64,000 bases of DNA from Aminipila sp047974845 (GCA_047974845.1 JBKECQ010000041.1:1-64000); one strand, 5' to 3'; positions 50,458 through 59,535 are shown, counted from the first letter of the stretch. The notes: generated by a model from the sequence alone, not told the origin. Numbers and translations are program-made.

Positions 50458-53400
50458 ATGTTTAAGAATTTATCTGAGAAACCCATAGCAGAATGCCAGC
50501 ACGAGCAGGCAGTGGCTTGGGAAAACGAGAAACTTTTGGAAAAGTGTGTTACAACAAGAGAGGGTATGCCATCATTCGTATTTTACGAGGGACCTCCTAC
50601 CGCAAATGGAAGACCGGGAATACATCACGTGATTGCAAGAACTTTAAAGGATTCAGTTTGTAGATATAAAACTATGCAAGGCTATGCTGTAAAAAGAAAA
50701 GCCGGTTGGGATACACACGGACTTCCTGTTGAAATAGAGGTTGAAAAGCAACTTTCCATGTCCGGTAAACAGGATATAGAAAAATACGGTATTAAAGAAT
50801 TTAATGAAAAATGTAGAGAATCTGTATTTACTTACGAAGGTATGTGGAGACAGATGACTGAAAGAATGGGATACTTAATTGACCTTGACAATCCTTATAT
50901 TACCCTAGACAATAATTTTATTGAATCAGGATGGTGGATTTTAAAGGAATTCTTTAAAGCAGGAATGATTTATGAAGGACATAAAATTCTTCCTTATTGC
51001 CCACGTTGCGGAACAGGTCTAGCTTCTCATGAAGTAGCACAGGGATATAAAGAAGTAAAAACACAGACTATTACTGCTAAATTTAAGAGAAAAGATGCAG
51101 ATGAGTATTTCTTAGCATGGACAACTACTCCTTGGACTCTAGCATCTAATGTTGCACTTACTGTTGGTCCAAATGTTGATTATGTTAAAGTAAAGATGCA
51201 TGATGACACAGAAGAGAGCGGAAAAGTTTTTTATGTGGCAAAAAACCTTGCGGACAAGGTATTGGGTCAAGAAAAGTATGACATCCTTGAAGAAATGAAG
51301 GGTAAGGATTTAGAATATCTTGAGTATGAACAGTTAATGCCATTTATAAAGCCGGATAAAAAGGCTTTCTTTGTAACTTGTGCAGACTATGTAACAATTG
51401 AAGATGGTACTGGAATCGTACATTCAGCTCCTGCATTTGGTGAAGATGACTATCAAACAGGAAGAAGATATGATTTACCTGTATTAAATCCTGTAGATGA
51501 ACAAGGTAATTATACGGATACACCATGGGCTGGCAGATTTGTAATGGAAGATGGCCTTGATGTAGATATAATCAAATGGCTTGCCGCAGAAAAGAAGATT
51601 TTTGCTAAGGAAAAAATGGAGCACAATTATCCTCACTGTTGGAGATGTAGCACTCCGTTGATTTACTATGCAAAGCCAAGCTGGTATATTGAAATGACTA
51701 GACTAAAGGATCAGCTAGTTGAAAACAATAAAACAGTAAACTGGTTCCCTGATTATGTTGGAGAAAAGAGATTTGGAAACTGGCTGGAAAATGTAAACGA
51801 TTGGGCAATTTCCAGAAATAGATATTGGGGCACACCAATTCCAATTTGGAGATGTGAATGCGGACACTTAGAGTGCATTGGAAGCAGGGCTGAACTTGTT
51901 GAAAAAGCACAGGAAAATATAACTGAGGATATTGAACTTCATAGACCATATGTGGATGATGTACATTTAACTTGCTCTGAGTGTGGTAAGACTATGACAA
52001 GAATACCTGAAGTTATGGACTGTTGGTTTGATTCAGGTGCTATGCCTTTTGCACAACATCACTACCCGTTTGAAAACAAAGAGAAATTTGATGAAGAATT
52101 ATTCCCGGCAGACTTTATTTGCGAGGGTATAGACCAGACTAGAGGTTGGTTCTACTCACTTCTTGCCATATCAACATTCATAAAGGGAAAAGCTCCATAT
52201 AAGAATGTTCTTGTAAACGATCTTATCCTTGATAAAGAAGGCAAAAAAATGAGTAAGTCAAAAGGCAATACCGTTGATCCATTTGCACTTTTTGACAAGT
52301 ACGGTGCGGATGCTACCAGATGGTACCTTCTTTACGTTTCACCAGCTTGGTCTCCAACTAAGTTTGACGAGGATGGATTAATTGAGGTAATCAGTAAATT
52401 CTTTGGAACTTTGAGAAATGTATATAATTTCTTTGTACTTTATTCAAATCAGGATGATATTAATCCTTCAAAGCTTGAAGTGTCATATGAAAACAGACCG
52501 GAATTGGACAGATGGATTCTTTCAAAGTACAATCAGTTAGTTTTAGATGTTACTGCTGAAATGGAAAGATATGACCATATGAAAACTGTAAGAAAGATTC
52601 AGGACTTTGTTTCTGAAGACCTTTCAAATTGGTATATAAGACGTGCAAGAAGAAGGTTCTGGGGTGAAGAATTAACTGAAGATAAGAAGAGTGTATACGC
52701 TACAACATATGAAATTTTAGTAGGCGTTTCTCAGCTTATTGCACCTTTTGCTCCGTTTATTTCAGATGAAATATATACAAAGCTTACAGGAAATGAATCT
52801 GTTCACATTTCATTCTTCCCTAAGGCAAATGAAACTCTAATTGACAAAAATGTAGAGGAAAGAATGGATCTTGTAAGAACTCTGGTTGCACTTGGAAGAG
52901 GAACAAGAGAAAAAGAGAAGATAAAAGTAAGACAACCATTATCAGAAATTCTTGTAGATGGTAAATATGAGGCTCTAATCGGAGATTTAACACCGTTAAT
53001 CATGGAAGAATTAAATGTTAAGAATGTTGTTTTTGAAACTCAGTTAGACAAATTTATTGACTATAGCTTAAAACCAAACTTTAAGGTGGCAGGACCTATT
53101 TTAGGTGCTAAAATAAAGGCGTTTGGCGGAGCACTGGCTAAGGCAGACCCGGCAGAGCTTGTTGGAAAGCTGGAAGCTGTAGGAGAGGCTGTATTAAATG
53201 TAGATGGCGAAGACTTTACCATTAATAAAGAACTAGTGGAAATAAAGATTAACGCTAAGGACGGATTCTCTGTATCTATGGAGAACAATGTCTTTACTAT
53301 TCTTGATACAACTCTTAATAAAGATCTTATTGAGGAAGGGCTTGCAAGAGAACTTATCTCAAAGGTACAACAATTGAGAAAGCAAAATGATTTTGAAATG

Positions 53401-53574
53401 ATGGATAATATTAAGATTTATGTTTCTTCTGACGAAGAAGTAAAATCTGCTATTACAGCTCATAAAGAATATATTATGAAGGAAACTCTTGCTGTTGCAA
53501 TTGAAGAAAAGTCCGGTTTAACAGAATATGAACTAAACGGACATAAAACAGGAATTGATGTAGAAAGAGTATAA
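50458..53574 (+). CDS. ileS: Isoleucyl-tRNA synthetase
   Basis: A 1038-residue class I synthetase charging tRNA-Ile. HIGH-type motif in GRPGIHHVIARTLKD (about 55-69), zinc-type cysteines (CPRCG, about 181), the CP1 editing domain, WDTHGLPVE, and KMSKSKGN at about 596-603. The length and the GPPTANGRPGIHHV version of the first motif match the eukaryote-like IleRS group seen in many Clostridia, some of which resist mupirocin; that property is inference. It lies under T-box control. Confidence 0.96.
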   Translation: MFKNLSEKPIAECQHEQAVAWENEKLLEKCVTTREGMPSFVFYEGPPTANGRPGIHHVIARTLKDSVCRYKTMQGYAVKRKAGWDTHGLPVEIEVEKQLSMSGKQDIEKYGIKEFNEKCRESVFTYEGMWRQMTERMGYLIDLDNPYITLDNNFIESGWWILKEFFKAGMIYEGHKILPYCPRCGTGLASHEVAQGYKEVKTQTITAKFKRKDADEYFLAWTTTPWTLASNVALTVGPNVDYVKVKMHDDTEESGKVFYVAKNLADKVLGQEKYDILEEMKGKDLEYLEYEQLMPFIKPDKKAFFVTCADYVTIEDGTGIVHSAPAFGEDDYQTGRRYDLPVLNPVDEQGNYTDTPWAGRFVMEDGLDVDIIKWLAAEKKIFAKEKMEHNYPHCWRCSTPLIYYAKPSWYIEMTRLKDQLVENNKTVNWFPDYVGEKRFGNWLENVNDWAISRNRYWGTPIPIWRCECGHLECIGSRAELVEKAQENITEDIELHRPYVDDVHLTCSECGKTMTRIPEVMDCWFDSGAMPFAQHHYPFENKEKFDEELFPADFICEGIDQTRGWFYSLLAISTFIKGKAPYKNVLVNDLILDKEGKKMSKSKGNTVDPFALFDKYGADATRWYLLYVSPAWSPTKFDEDGLIEVISKFFGTLRNVYNFFVLYSNQDDINPSKLEVSYENRPELDRWILSKYNQLVLDVTAEMERYDHMKTVRKIQDFVSEDLSNWYIRRARRRFWGEELTEDKKSVYATTYEILVGVSQLIAPFAPFISDEIYTKLTGNESVHISFFPKANETLIDKNVEERMDLVRTLVALGRGTREKEKIKVRQPLSEILVDGKYEALIGDLTPLIMEELNVKNVVFETQLDKFIDYSLKPNFKVAGPILGAKIKAFGGALAKADPAELVGKLEAVGEAVLNVDGEDFTINKELVEIKINAKDGFSVSMENNVFTILDTTLNKDLIEEGLARELISKVQQLRKQNDFEMMDNIKIYVSSDEEVKSAITAHKEYIMKETLAVAIEEKSGLTEYELNGHKTGIDVERV

Positions 53575-53589
53575 CTAAATAGACGCTTT

Positions 53590-53626
53590 AAAAAACCGTT
53601 TCTAATTTTTAATAGAAACGGTTTTT
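53590..53626 (+). terminator. Terminator after ileS
   Basis: AAAAACCGTTTCTA (about 53591-53604) pairs with TAGAAACGGTTTTT (about 53613-53626) around an 8-base loop. Confidence 0.9.
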
Positions 53627-53629
53627 GTA

Positions 53630-53658
53630 TTGGATAAATATAGGATTTGTAGTATGAT
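53630..53658 (+). promoter_or_regulatory. Promoter of the PepSY/stalk protein gene
   Basis: TTGGAT (53630-53635) and TATGAT (53653-53658) are 17 bases apart, about 50 bases before ATG 53710. Confidence 0.55.
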
Positions 53659-53709
53659 TATATTACAACTTAAAATTATAAAAAAAGAACGAATTTATAG
53701 GAGGTTAAA

Positions 53710-54585
53710 ATGAGAAAATTATTAAGCGTATTACTTGTTATAACTTTAGTATGCAGTGGCTTTGTTGTATCTTTTGCAAAGGATTCAGAAAGTAAAACTG
53801 CCCAACTTAGACCTGATTATAAAATTATAATTGACGGTACACAGTGCGGATTTAAAAATTCTAACGGGAATTATGTTTACCCTTTGGTGTATAAAAACTC
53901 TACATATTTACCTTTGAGATCCATTGGCGAGGTAATAGGTAAAAATGTAAACTGGGATGAAGCTAACAAAACAATAACTTTAAGCGGCAATAAAAATGTG
54001 ACATTAATTAAAGTTCCGGAAACTACTGTAGATAAGCAGAATATAAGTATTCAGGTAAGACCGGATTTTAAGATTGTAATAGATGAAAAGGTTATTGAGT
54101 TTAAAGATGCAAAGGGTGACAGAGTATATCCTGTACTTTATAACGGGTCAACTTATCTTCCAATAAGGGCAATTGGAGAGATAATGGGTAAAACTGTTGA
54201 GTGGGACAATGCTAGTAAAACTATTACACTGGGCAGTAGCACAAATACAGTTACAGATGCAGACAGCTTTAACACATCTAATGTTGTAAATAATGAAAAT
54301 AAACCAACTACTAATACAGATAAGAATAACTCTAATAATTCAGACAAGAATAGTAGTGACATAGGTTTAGAAAAAGCTAAAGAAATCGTATTAAAACACG
54401 CAAAACTAGATTCAAGTAAAGTAACATTTACAAAACAAAAACTAGATATAGATGATGGAAAAAGAGTGTATGAAATAGACTGTGTGTCAGGAGACAAATC
54501 ATATGAATATGAAGTTAGAGCACATGACGGAAAAATTTTAGATTTCGACATAGATAATATTCATGATGATGAAGATAATGACTAG
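53710..54585 (+). CDS. Exported protein with two stalk domains and a PepSY domain
   Basis: A 291-residue protein. Signal peptide about 1-24 (LLSVLLVITLVCSGFVVSFAK). Two tandem copper-amine-oxidase-type stalk domains follow: about 30-95 (YKNSTYLPLRSIGEVIGKNVNWDE) and about 115-175 (YNGSTYLPIRAIGEIMGKTVEWDN). A Ser/Asn/Asp linker leads to a PepSY domain at about 220-285 (LEKAKEIVLKHAKLDSSKVTF), often linked to control of extracellular proteases. The tail is highly acidic. AGGAGG precedes ATG. The role is inferred only at the level of a surface protein. Confidence 0.75.
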   Translation: MRKLLSVLLVITLVCSGFVVSFAKDSESKTAQLRPDYKIIIDGTQCGFKNSNGNYVYPLVYKNSTYLPLRSIGEVIGKNVNWDEANKTITLSGNKNVTLIKVPETTVDKQNISIQVRPDFKIVIDEKVIEFKDAKGDRVYPVLYNGSTYLPIRAIGEIMGKTVEWDNASKTITLGSSTNTVTDADSFNTSNVVNNENKPTTNTDKNNSNNSDKNSSDIGLEKAKEIVLKHAKLDSSKVTFTKQKLDIDDGKRVYEIDCVSGDKSYEYEVRAHDGKILDFDIDNIHDDEDND

Positions 54586-54625
54586 GCATAAATAAAAATA
54601 ACTAATAGGATTGAAGAGTATAAAT

Positions 54626-55669
54626 ATGAATAAAACTAATTTGAAAGATTTGACCATTGAAGAAATGGAGCAATACTTTGAACAAATGGATGAAAAGAAG
54701 TTTAGGGCAAAGCAAGTATACCAATGGTTATATAAAGGAGTTTCTAACTTTGAAGAAATGACCAACATCTCAAAGGGACTAAGAGATAAGTTAGAAGCAA
54801 ACACAGAGATTGGGTCTTTAGAAATAATTCAAAAGCAGGTTTCTAAAAACGATGGCACTAGAAAGTACTTATTTGGCTTAAAGGACGGAAATAGTATTGA
54901 AAGTGTATTTATGAAATATAAGCATGGAAACTCAATTTGTATATCCTCACAAGCGGGTTGTCGCATGGGATGTAAATTTTGTGCATCAACTATTGGGGGT
55001 CTAAAGAGAAATTTATCAGCAGGTGAGATAATTGATCAAATTGTTTCTGTAGAACGAGATACAGGAGAAAAGATTAGTAACATTGTGGTCATGGGAACAG
55101 GAGAACCATTTGATAATTATGAAAACCTTTCAAAGTTTATTCATATTGTTAATAGTAAAGATGGCTTAAATATTGGCATGAGGGGAATAACGGTATCGAC
55201 TTGCGGTATTCTACCTAAAATTGAAGAGTTTGTACATGATTTCCCTCAAGTTAATCTAGCCATTTCACTTCATGCGCCTAACGACAAGATTAGAAGCACT
55301 ACAATGCCTATAAATAAAAAGTATCCAATTGATGAATTAATAAAAGTATGTAAAAAATACACTGACACAAGCAACAGACGAATCACTTTTGAATATGCTT
55401 TAGTAAAGGGGGTTAATGATAAAGACGAACACGCTGTAGAATTGGCATCAAGATTAAGGGGAATTCTTTGTCATGTAAACCTGATTCCTCTAAACAGTGT
55501 AAATGAAAGTGAGTATGAAGGCAGTTCAAGAAAAAATGCACAACTTTTTAAAGATAAATTGGAAAAACTAGGTATTACTACTACGGTGAGAAGAGAGCTG
55601 GGAAGTGATATAGATGCGGCATGTGGTCAATTAAGATTGAACAATTATGAAAATTTTGAAAATTGTTAG
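54626..55669 (+). CDS. rlmN: 23S rRNA / tRNA adenine-C2 methyltransferase RlmN
   Basis: About 347 residues from ATG 54626 (a TTG at 54611 would touch the AGGA directly). A radical-SAM methyltransferase modifying A2503 of 23S rRNA and A37 of some tRNAs. Motifs: FRAKQVYQWLYKG near the N-terminus, the cluster CRMGCKFCAS (CxxxCxxC, about 114-123), VVMGTGEPFDNYEN, GITVSTCGILP, LAISLHAPN, and the second essential Cys in AACGQLRLNN near the end. Length matches the family. Confidence 0.95.
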   Translation: MNKTNLKDLTIEEMEQYFEQMDEKKFRAKQVYQWLYKGVSNFEEMTNISKGLRDKLEANTEIGSLEIIQKQVSKNDGTRKYLFGLKDGNSIESVFMKYKHGNSICISSQAGCRMGCKFCASTIGGLKRNLSAGEIIDQIVSVERDTGEKISNIVVMGTGEPFDNYENLSKFIHIVNSKDGLNIGMRGITVSTCGILPKIEEFVHDFPQVNLAISLHAPNDKIRSTTMPINKKYPIDELIKVCKKYTDTSNRRITFEYALVKGVNDKDEHAVELASRLRGILCHVNLIPLNSVNESEYEGSSRKNAQLFKDKLEKLGITTTVRRELGSDIDAACGQLRLNNYENFENC

Positions 55670-55688
55670 CACTTATTACTTATTTATC

Positions 55689-55717
55689 TTGATTAGGCAT
55701 AATTGATGGTGTATAAT
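55689..55717 (+). promoter_or_regulatory. Promoter of the small P-loop protein gene
   Basis: TTGATT (55689-55694) and TATAAT (55712-55717) are 17 bases apart. A small inverted repeat (TGCAAG..TTGCA region near 55753-55766) lies in the leader. Confidence 0.6.
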
Positions 55718-55789
55718 GGGTTCAAACAAGCTGTTATAGCAAGTTCGAGTATGCAAGTTATTGCATAGCTGAAAGAGGAGGCGATTAAA

Positions 55790-56212
55790 ATGGTTAAGTT
55801 ATTAATCGGTAAAAAGGGTTCAGGAAAAACGAAAACAATGCTTGACATGGCCAATGAGGGGATTGAGGAAAGCAAAGGTAGTGTTATATTTATTAATAAA
55901 AATCAAAGGCTTATGTGTGATTTAAAGCATAAGATTCGGGTTGTGTGTATGGAAGATTTTCCTCATATAACCAATAGTGATGAATACATTGGATTCCTGT
56001 ACGGTATAATTAGTTCTGACCATGATATTGAAAAAGTCTTTATTGATAGCATACTTAAACATGCAGATATTAATGAAGAAAGTGTTCCCGAGTTTATTGA
56101 AAGGCTCAAAAATATATCAAAGAGATATGATATTGAGTTTATAGTAAGCTTAAGCCTCGAAAGAGAACAGCTGAAAAGTGTTGATTTAGAAGCATTTGAG
56201 ATTATGAATTAA
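55790..56212 (+). CDS. Small P-loop NTPase-like protein
   Basis: A 140-residue protein. Walker A GKKGSGKTKTM at about 7-17, a possible Walker B strand IEKVFIDSIL (about 81-90), and the rest an alpha/beta core (VIFINKNQRLMCDLKHKIRVV). It is the size of a minimal P-loop domain, of a kind often given vague twitching-motility or ATPase names in Clostridia. AGAGGAGG precedes ATG. It is monocistronic, between its own promoter and terminator. Function unknown. Confidence 0.7.
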   Translation: MVKLLIGKKGSGKTKTMLDMANEGIEESKGSVIFINKNQRLMCDLKHKIRVVCMEDFPHITNSDEYIGFLYGIISSDHDIEKVFIDSILKHADINEESVPEFIERLKNISKRYDIEFIVSLSLEREQLKSVDLEAFEIMN

Positions 56213-56243
56213 ATTAGAGTATTCTAGCAAGAAATTGCTTGAT

Positions 56244-56275
56244 AAAATGGCGGTGATACAATCACCGCCATTTTT
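56244..56275 (+). terminator. Terminator after the P-loop protein gene
   Basis: AAAATGGCGGTGA (56244-56256) pairs with TCACCGCCATTTT (56262-56274) around a 5-base loop. Confidence 0.9.
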
Positions 56276-56286
56276 GGGATTGAATT

Positions 56287-56320
56287 TTATGCTATGATGA
56301 CTGCAAAAGTAGCCATTATA
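56287..56320 (+). repeat. 34-bp repeat, copy 2 (before the DMT transporter)
   Basis: Pairs with 42609-42642 (32 of 34 positions). It contains TATGAT (56293-56298) at the place of TATAAT in copy 1 and the same GCAAAAGTAGCC start region. It ends 26 bases before the ATG of the transporter gene. Confidence 0.65.
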
Positions 56321-56346
56321 TAGAAAAGAAAACGAGGACAATAGAC

Positions 56347-57357
56347 ATGAAGAAGGTTGCACTATATATTTTTTTAACAGCGTTTTTATTTGGAACTATG
56401 GAGGTTGCCTTAAAACTAGCAGGAAGTGGAATGGATTCCTTTCAACTTACTTTTTTAAGATTTATGATAGGAGGAGTACTGCTTTTACCATTTGCAATAA
56501 GTGAAATAAGTCAAAACCAGACTAAATTTGTTTTTAAAGACATTTTATACTTATTTTACTTAGGTGTAATATGTATACCCATAAGTATGTTATTCTTTCA
56601 ATTGGGTGTAATGCGTTCAAATGCATCCACCGCGTCAGTAATAATGTGTATAAATCCATTGTTTACAATGATTTTTGCTCATTTTATTTCTGACGAGAAA
56701 TTTAATAAAAAGAAAGCTATAGTATTATTTTGGGGCATTTTAGGATTAGTGTTCATGGTAAGCCCGTGGAAATTACAAGAGGGAAATACACCTATAGGAA
56801 TTCTATTTATGATATTGGCGGCAGCTTCCTTTGGACTTTATACTGTTCTGGGCAAAAACAGCATACAAAAGATTGGTATAATGGCTCAGACAAGTATAAG
56901 CTTTATTTTAGGGTCTTTTGCATTACTGGTCATAATGCTAGTTCTTGATAAGCCGGTTTTTGTTGGAGTTAAGGAAAACTATATACTGGTAGCTTATATA
57001 AGCATTTTTGTAACAGGATTGGGCTATTATTTTTATTTCTCAGCTATTAAGCTGTCAGATGCAACCACGGGGTCAATTGCCTTTTTTATTAAGCCGGCAA
57101 TCTCTCCTATTATAGCAGTAATAATATTGGGAGATAAATTGCTGTGGAACACATATTTAGGAATAGGGTTTATATTAATTGCTTCTTATTTAAATCTAAA
57201 GAGTAAAAGGAAGCAAAAAGAATTGACTAAAATTGATATTAAAGATATAAAAGAGATTGAATATATAAAAGAAAGTAAATATATAAAAGAAAGTAAAGAT
57301 ATTAAAGAAAGCAAAGATTGTATTGAGGGTAAAAGCAGTGAAAAAAAGAGAGCTTGA
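56347..57357 (+). CDS. DMT-superfamily (EamA) transporter
   Basis: A 336-residue membrane protein with ten predicted helices in two EamA halves (GTMEVALKLAGSGMDSFQLTFLRFMIGG in the first, FGLYTVLGKNSIQKIG opening the second; AISPIIAVIILGD near the end). Such proteins export metabolites or amino acids. After the last helix (about residue 286) is a charged tail with tandem hexapeptides of the form (Y/D)IKESK, made by a short DNA repeat. The tail overlaps the next gene by 20 bases. The 34-bp repeat lies in its leader. Confidence 0.85.
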   Translation: MKKVALYIFLTAFLFGTMEVALKLAGSGMDSFQLTFLRFMIGGVLLLPFAISEISQNQTKFVFKDILYLFYLGVICIPISMLFFQLGVMRSNASTASVIMCINPLFTMIFAHFISDEKFNKKKAIVLFWGILGLVFMVSPWKLQEGNTPIGILFMILAAASFGLYTVLGKNSIQKIGIMAQTSISFILGSFALLVIMLVLDKPVFVGVKENYILVAYISIFVTGLGYYFYFSAIKLSDATTGSIAFFIKPAISPIIAVIILGDKLLWNTYLGIGFILIASYLNLKSKRKQKELTKIDIKDIKEIEYIKESKYIKESKDIKESKDCIEGKSSEKKRA

Positions 57358-57979
57358 TATTAAAGTTATTGAAGACTTATTTAAAAACAGAAAACCGGGT
57401 GTAATTGGCAGGTATAGATATTATTCTGTTCTTGTTCCAATAATTAAAAAGGAAAATCAATTATTTTTATTGTATGAAGTTCGCTCAGATGATTTAAAAC
57501 GTCAACCGGGAGAGATATGCTTTCCAGGTGGTGCAATAGAAGAAAATGAAAGCAGAAGGCAATGTGCAATAAGAGAAACCTGTGAAGAATTGGGAATTAG
57601 AAAAAAACATATTAAGGTTTTGGGTGAGTTAGATACATTGTATACCTACAGCAATTTTACAATGTATTGTTACTTAGGAGAAATTCCTTATGAAGAAATA
57701 TATAATATGAAGTTAAATAAATCAGAAGTAAAAGAAATCTTCTTAGTGCCATTAGATTTTATCCTAGAAAATCCCCCTTTTATCTACAATGTGGAAGTGA
57801 TACCAAATATAGGGGCGGATTTTCCGTATAATATCCTAAAACTTAACAATGGATATAATTGGAGAAAAGGCGAATCTGAGATACCGATTTATCAGTTTGG
57901 AGATAGAATAATATGGGGGTTAACTGCTAGAATTACACACAATTTGGCAAATATATTAAATGCAAAAAACAGGGAATAA
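57338..57979 (+). CDS. Nudix hydrolase, CoA-pyrophosphatase type
   Basis: About 213 residues from GTG 57338 (GAGGG 8 bases before; a TTG at 57323 precedes the binding site). The Nudix box is complete (GAIEENE then RETCEELG, about 71-95). The LLYEVRSDDLKRQPGEI segment just before it fits the CoA-hydrolase signature, so the likely reaction is CoA to 3',5'-ADP and 4'-phosphopantetheine. The C-terminus ends in WGLTARITHNLANIL, also typical. The start lies inside the transporter tail. A terminator hairpin (about 57963-57996) follows. Confidence 0.87.
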   Translation: MKKRELDIKVIEDLFKNRKPGVIGRYRYYSVLVPIIKKENQLFLLYEVRSDDLKRQPGEICFPGGAIEENESRRQCAIRETCEELGIRKKHIKVLGELDTLYTYSNFTMYCYLGEIPYEEIYNMKLNKSEVKEIFLVPLDFILENPPFIYNVEVIPNIGADFPYNILKLNNGYNWRKGESEIPIYQFGDRIIWGLTARITHNLANILNAKNRE

Positions 57980-57997
57980 AATGCCTCTGTTTTTTTA
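57963..57997 (+). terminator. Terminator after the Nudix gene
   Basis: AAAAACAGGG pairs with CCTCTGTTTTT with one bulged T, loop of about 7, followed by a T run. It overlaps the end of the coding sequence. Confidence 0.65.
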
Positions 57998-58115
57998 TTG
58001 GTAATTTTTATATAATGATTTTTGCCACAAAAGGGTCTTATACTTTTTTTGGGGGCGAAACCAAATCGAATAAAATTCCCCCGTATTTTGGATAAAGTGG
58101 AAAGGGAGAAAAATC

Positions 58116-59162
58116 ATGAAAAGGAAATTTGTAAAATTAACGTTAACACTAACACTATTAATGGTTGCAGCAGCACCTACGGCTGCCTTTGCAGGAACAA
58201 ATTGTAGCGCGAAAGCTTCAGTTCCATCAAACCAGTCAGTAATTAAGACCTTTAACAAGAATTGCTCTTTAAGCCAGTTGGGGAACTACTTAGGTAAGCA
58301 ATCTTGCATAAACGGTCAAGCTAATTGTAAGTTAGACGGTGAAGATTTTGGATTTGTTCCAAAGAAAGTTAAAAATAATATAAACCAAAATGTGGCAGGA
58401 GTTCAGAAAACAAATAAGAACTATAATACAAGTTGCAATAACAATTTAAATTGCAATAAAAGTAATAATTGCGGTATAAACAACAACTGTAATTTAAACA
58501 GCAATTGTGGAACAGGTAATGACTGCGGCTTTGACAACAATTGTGGAACAAATAGCAGTTGTGATAAAAATAATAACTGCGGTTCAAATAATGGTTCTGG
58601 AAACAACAACGGAAATGTGAACAACGGAAACAACGGAAACAACAACGGAAATGTGAACAATGGCAACAACGGAAACAACAATGGAAATGTAGACAACGGA
58701 AACAACGGTAACAACAATGGAAACACAAACAACGGTAACAATAATTCTGGTAATGAAAAGCCTAGCATTGATAACAATGTAGGAAATTATGAAAAACAGG
58801 TTGTAAACTTAGTAAATGAAGAAAGAGCTAAAGCTGGACTTGCGCCTTTAAAGTTAAATACTAAATTGGCAGGAGTTGCAGGAGTAAAGGCTGAAGATAT
58901 GAGAGATAGCAACTACTTTTCACATACATCGCCAAACTATGGCTCACCGTTTGATATGATGAAAAAATTTGGTATCACATATTCAAGTGCAGGGGAAAAT
59001 ATCGCTAAGGGTCAGAGAACACCTGAAAGTGTTATGAGTGCTTGGATGAACTCTTCAGGTCATAGAGCAAACATTTTAAGTAGTAATTTTGACGAAATTG
59101 GTGTGGGATATACTACTGATAGCAAAGGGAATACATATTGGGTACAAATGTTTATTAAATAG
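58116..59162 (+). CDS. Secreted CAP (SCP/PR1) domain protein with Cys-hexad and Asn/Gly repeat linker
   Basis: A 348-residue protein. Signal peptide about 1-27 (LTLTLTLLMVAAAPTAAFAG). Residues about 107-165 have cysteines every six residues in an Asn-rich background (pattern C-x5-C). Residues about 165-215 are NGN-type repeats of Asn and Gly with no Cys. The CAP domain is at about 228-348: VNLVNEERAKAGLAPLKLN, YFSHTSPNYGSPF, SAGENIAKG and SGHRANILSSNFDEIGVG. It is like the YkwD/spore-coat type. GGGAG lies 7 bases before ATG. A GGGGG/CCCCC hairpin (58051-58082) lies in the leader. The linker may crosslink by disulfides on the cell or spore surface. Confidence 0.82.
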   Translation: MKRKFVKLTLTLTLLMVAAAPTAAFAGTNCSAKASVPSNQSVIKTFNKNCSLSQLGNYLGKQSCINGQANCKLDGEDFGFVPKKVKNNINQNVAGVQKTNKNYNTSCNNNLNCNKSNNCGINNNCNLNSNCGTGNDCGFDNNCGTNSSCDKNNNCGSNNGSGNNNGNVNNGNNGNNNGNVNNGNNGNNNGNVDNGNNGNNNGNTNNGNNNSGNEKPSIDNNVGNYEKQVVNLVNEERAKAGLAPLKLNTKLAGVAGVKAEDMRDSNYFSHTSPNYGSPFDMMKKFGITYSSAGENIAKGQRTPESVMSAWMNSSGHRANILSSNFDEIGVGYTTDSKGNTYWVQMFIK

Positions 59163-59460
59163 TTTATTCAATTCATTCCGTACAAAAGTGTGAGATGAGG
59201 TAGATTATTTAATAAATAGGGGGATAATCCGTTACTTTTTTAAATTCTAATATACTTTTTACATAATAATTAAATATATTTTTAATATACAAAAAAATAT
59301 TTTACGAAAATAGTCAAAAGTATTAAAAGTATCACTGTTAAAATGTCACAATTAATCAATAATTGCAAATAAAAATAATTTCTTGTAGAAAACACTTATA
59401 TACAAAGTGTTGCTAGCCGCTTTGTATATATTTGTTCCCACAATGGTCATAATAACTGTA
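59163..59460. other. Non-coding gap before the BMP lipoprotein gene
   Basis: AT-rich sequence with no gene. It contains a perfect 11-bp stem TATATACAAAG (59397-59407) with CTTTGTATATA (59420-59430), followed by TTTG, which may be a weak terminator or an operator. I looked for the purine riboswitch core and did not find it. Confidence 0.5.
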
Positions 59461-59489
59461 TTGAAAATTTTATTGTAAGCCTATATAAT
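59461..59489 (+). promoter_or_regulatory. Promoter of the BMP lipoprotein gene
   Basis: TTGAAA (59461-59466) and TATAAT (59484-59489) are 17 bases apart, 47 bases before ATG 59536. Confidence 0.75.
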
Positions 59490-59535
59490 GTAGGTATGTA
59501 ATATGATCAACCGTATTTCAGGAGGGAAAAATCTT

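Noticed and set aside
59163..59535. Purine riboswitch before the nucleoside receptor gene
   Set aside because: No match to the conserved loop and junction sequences of the purine aptamer.
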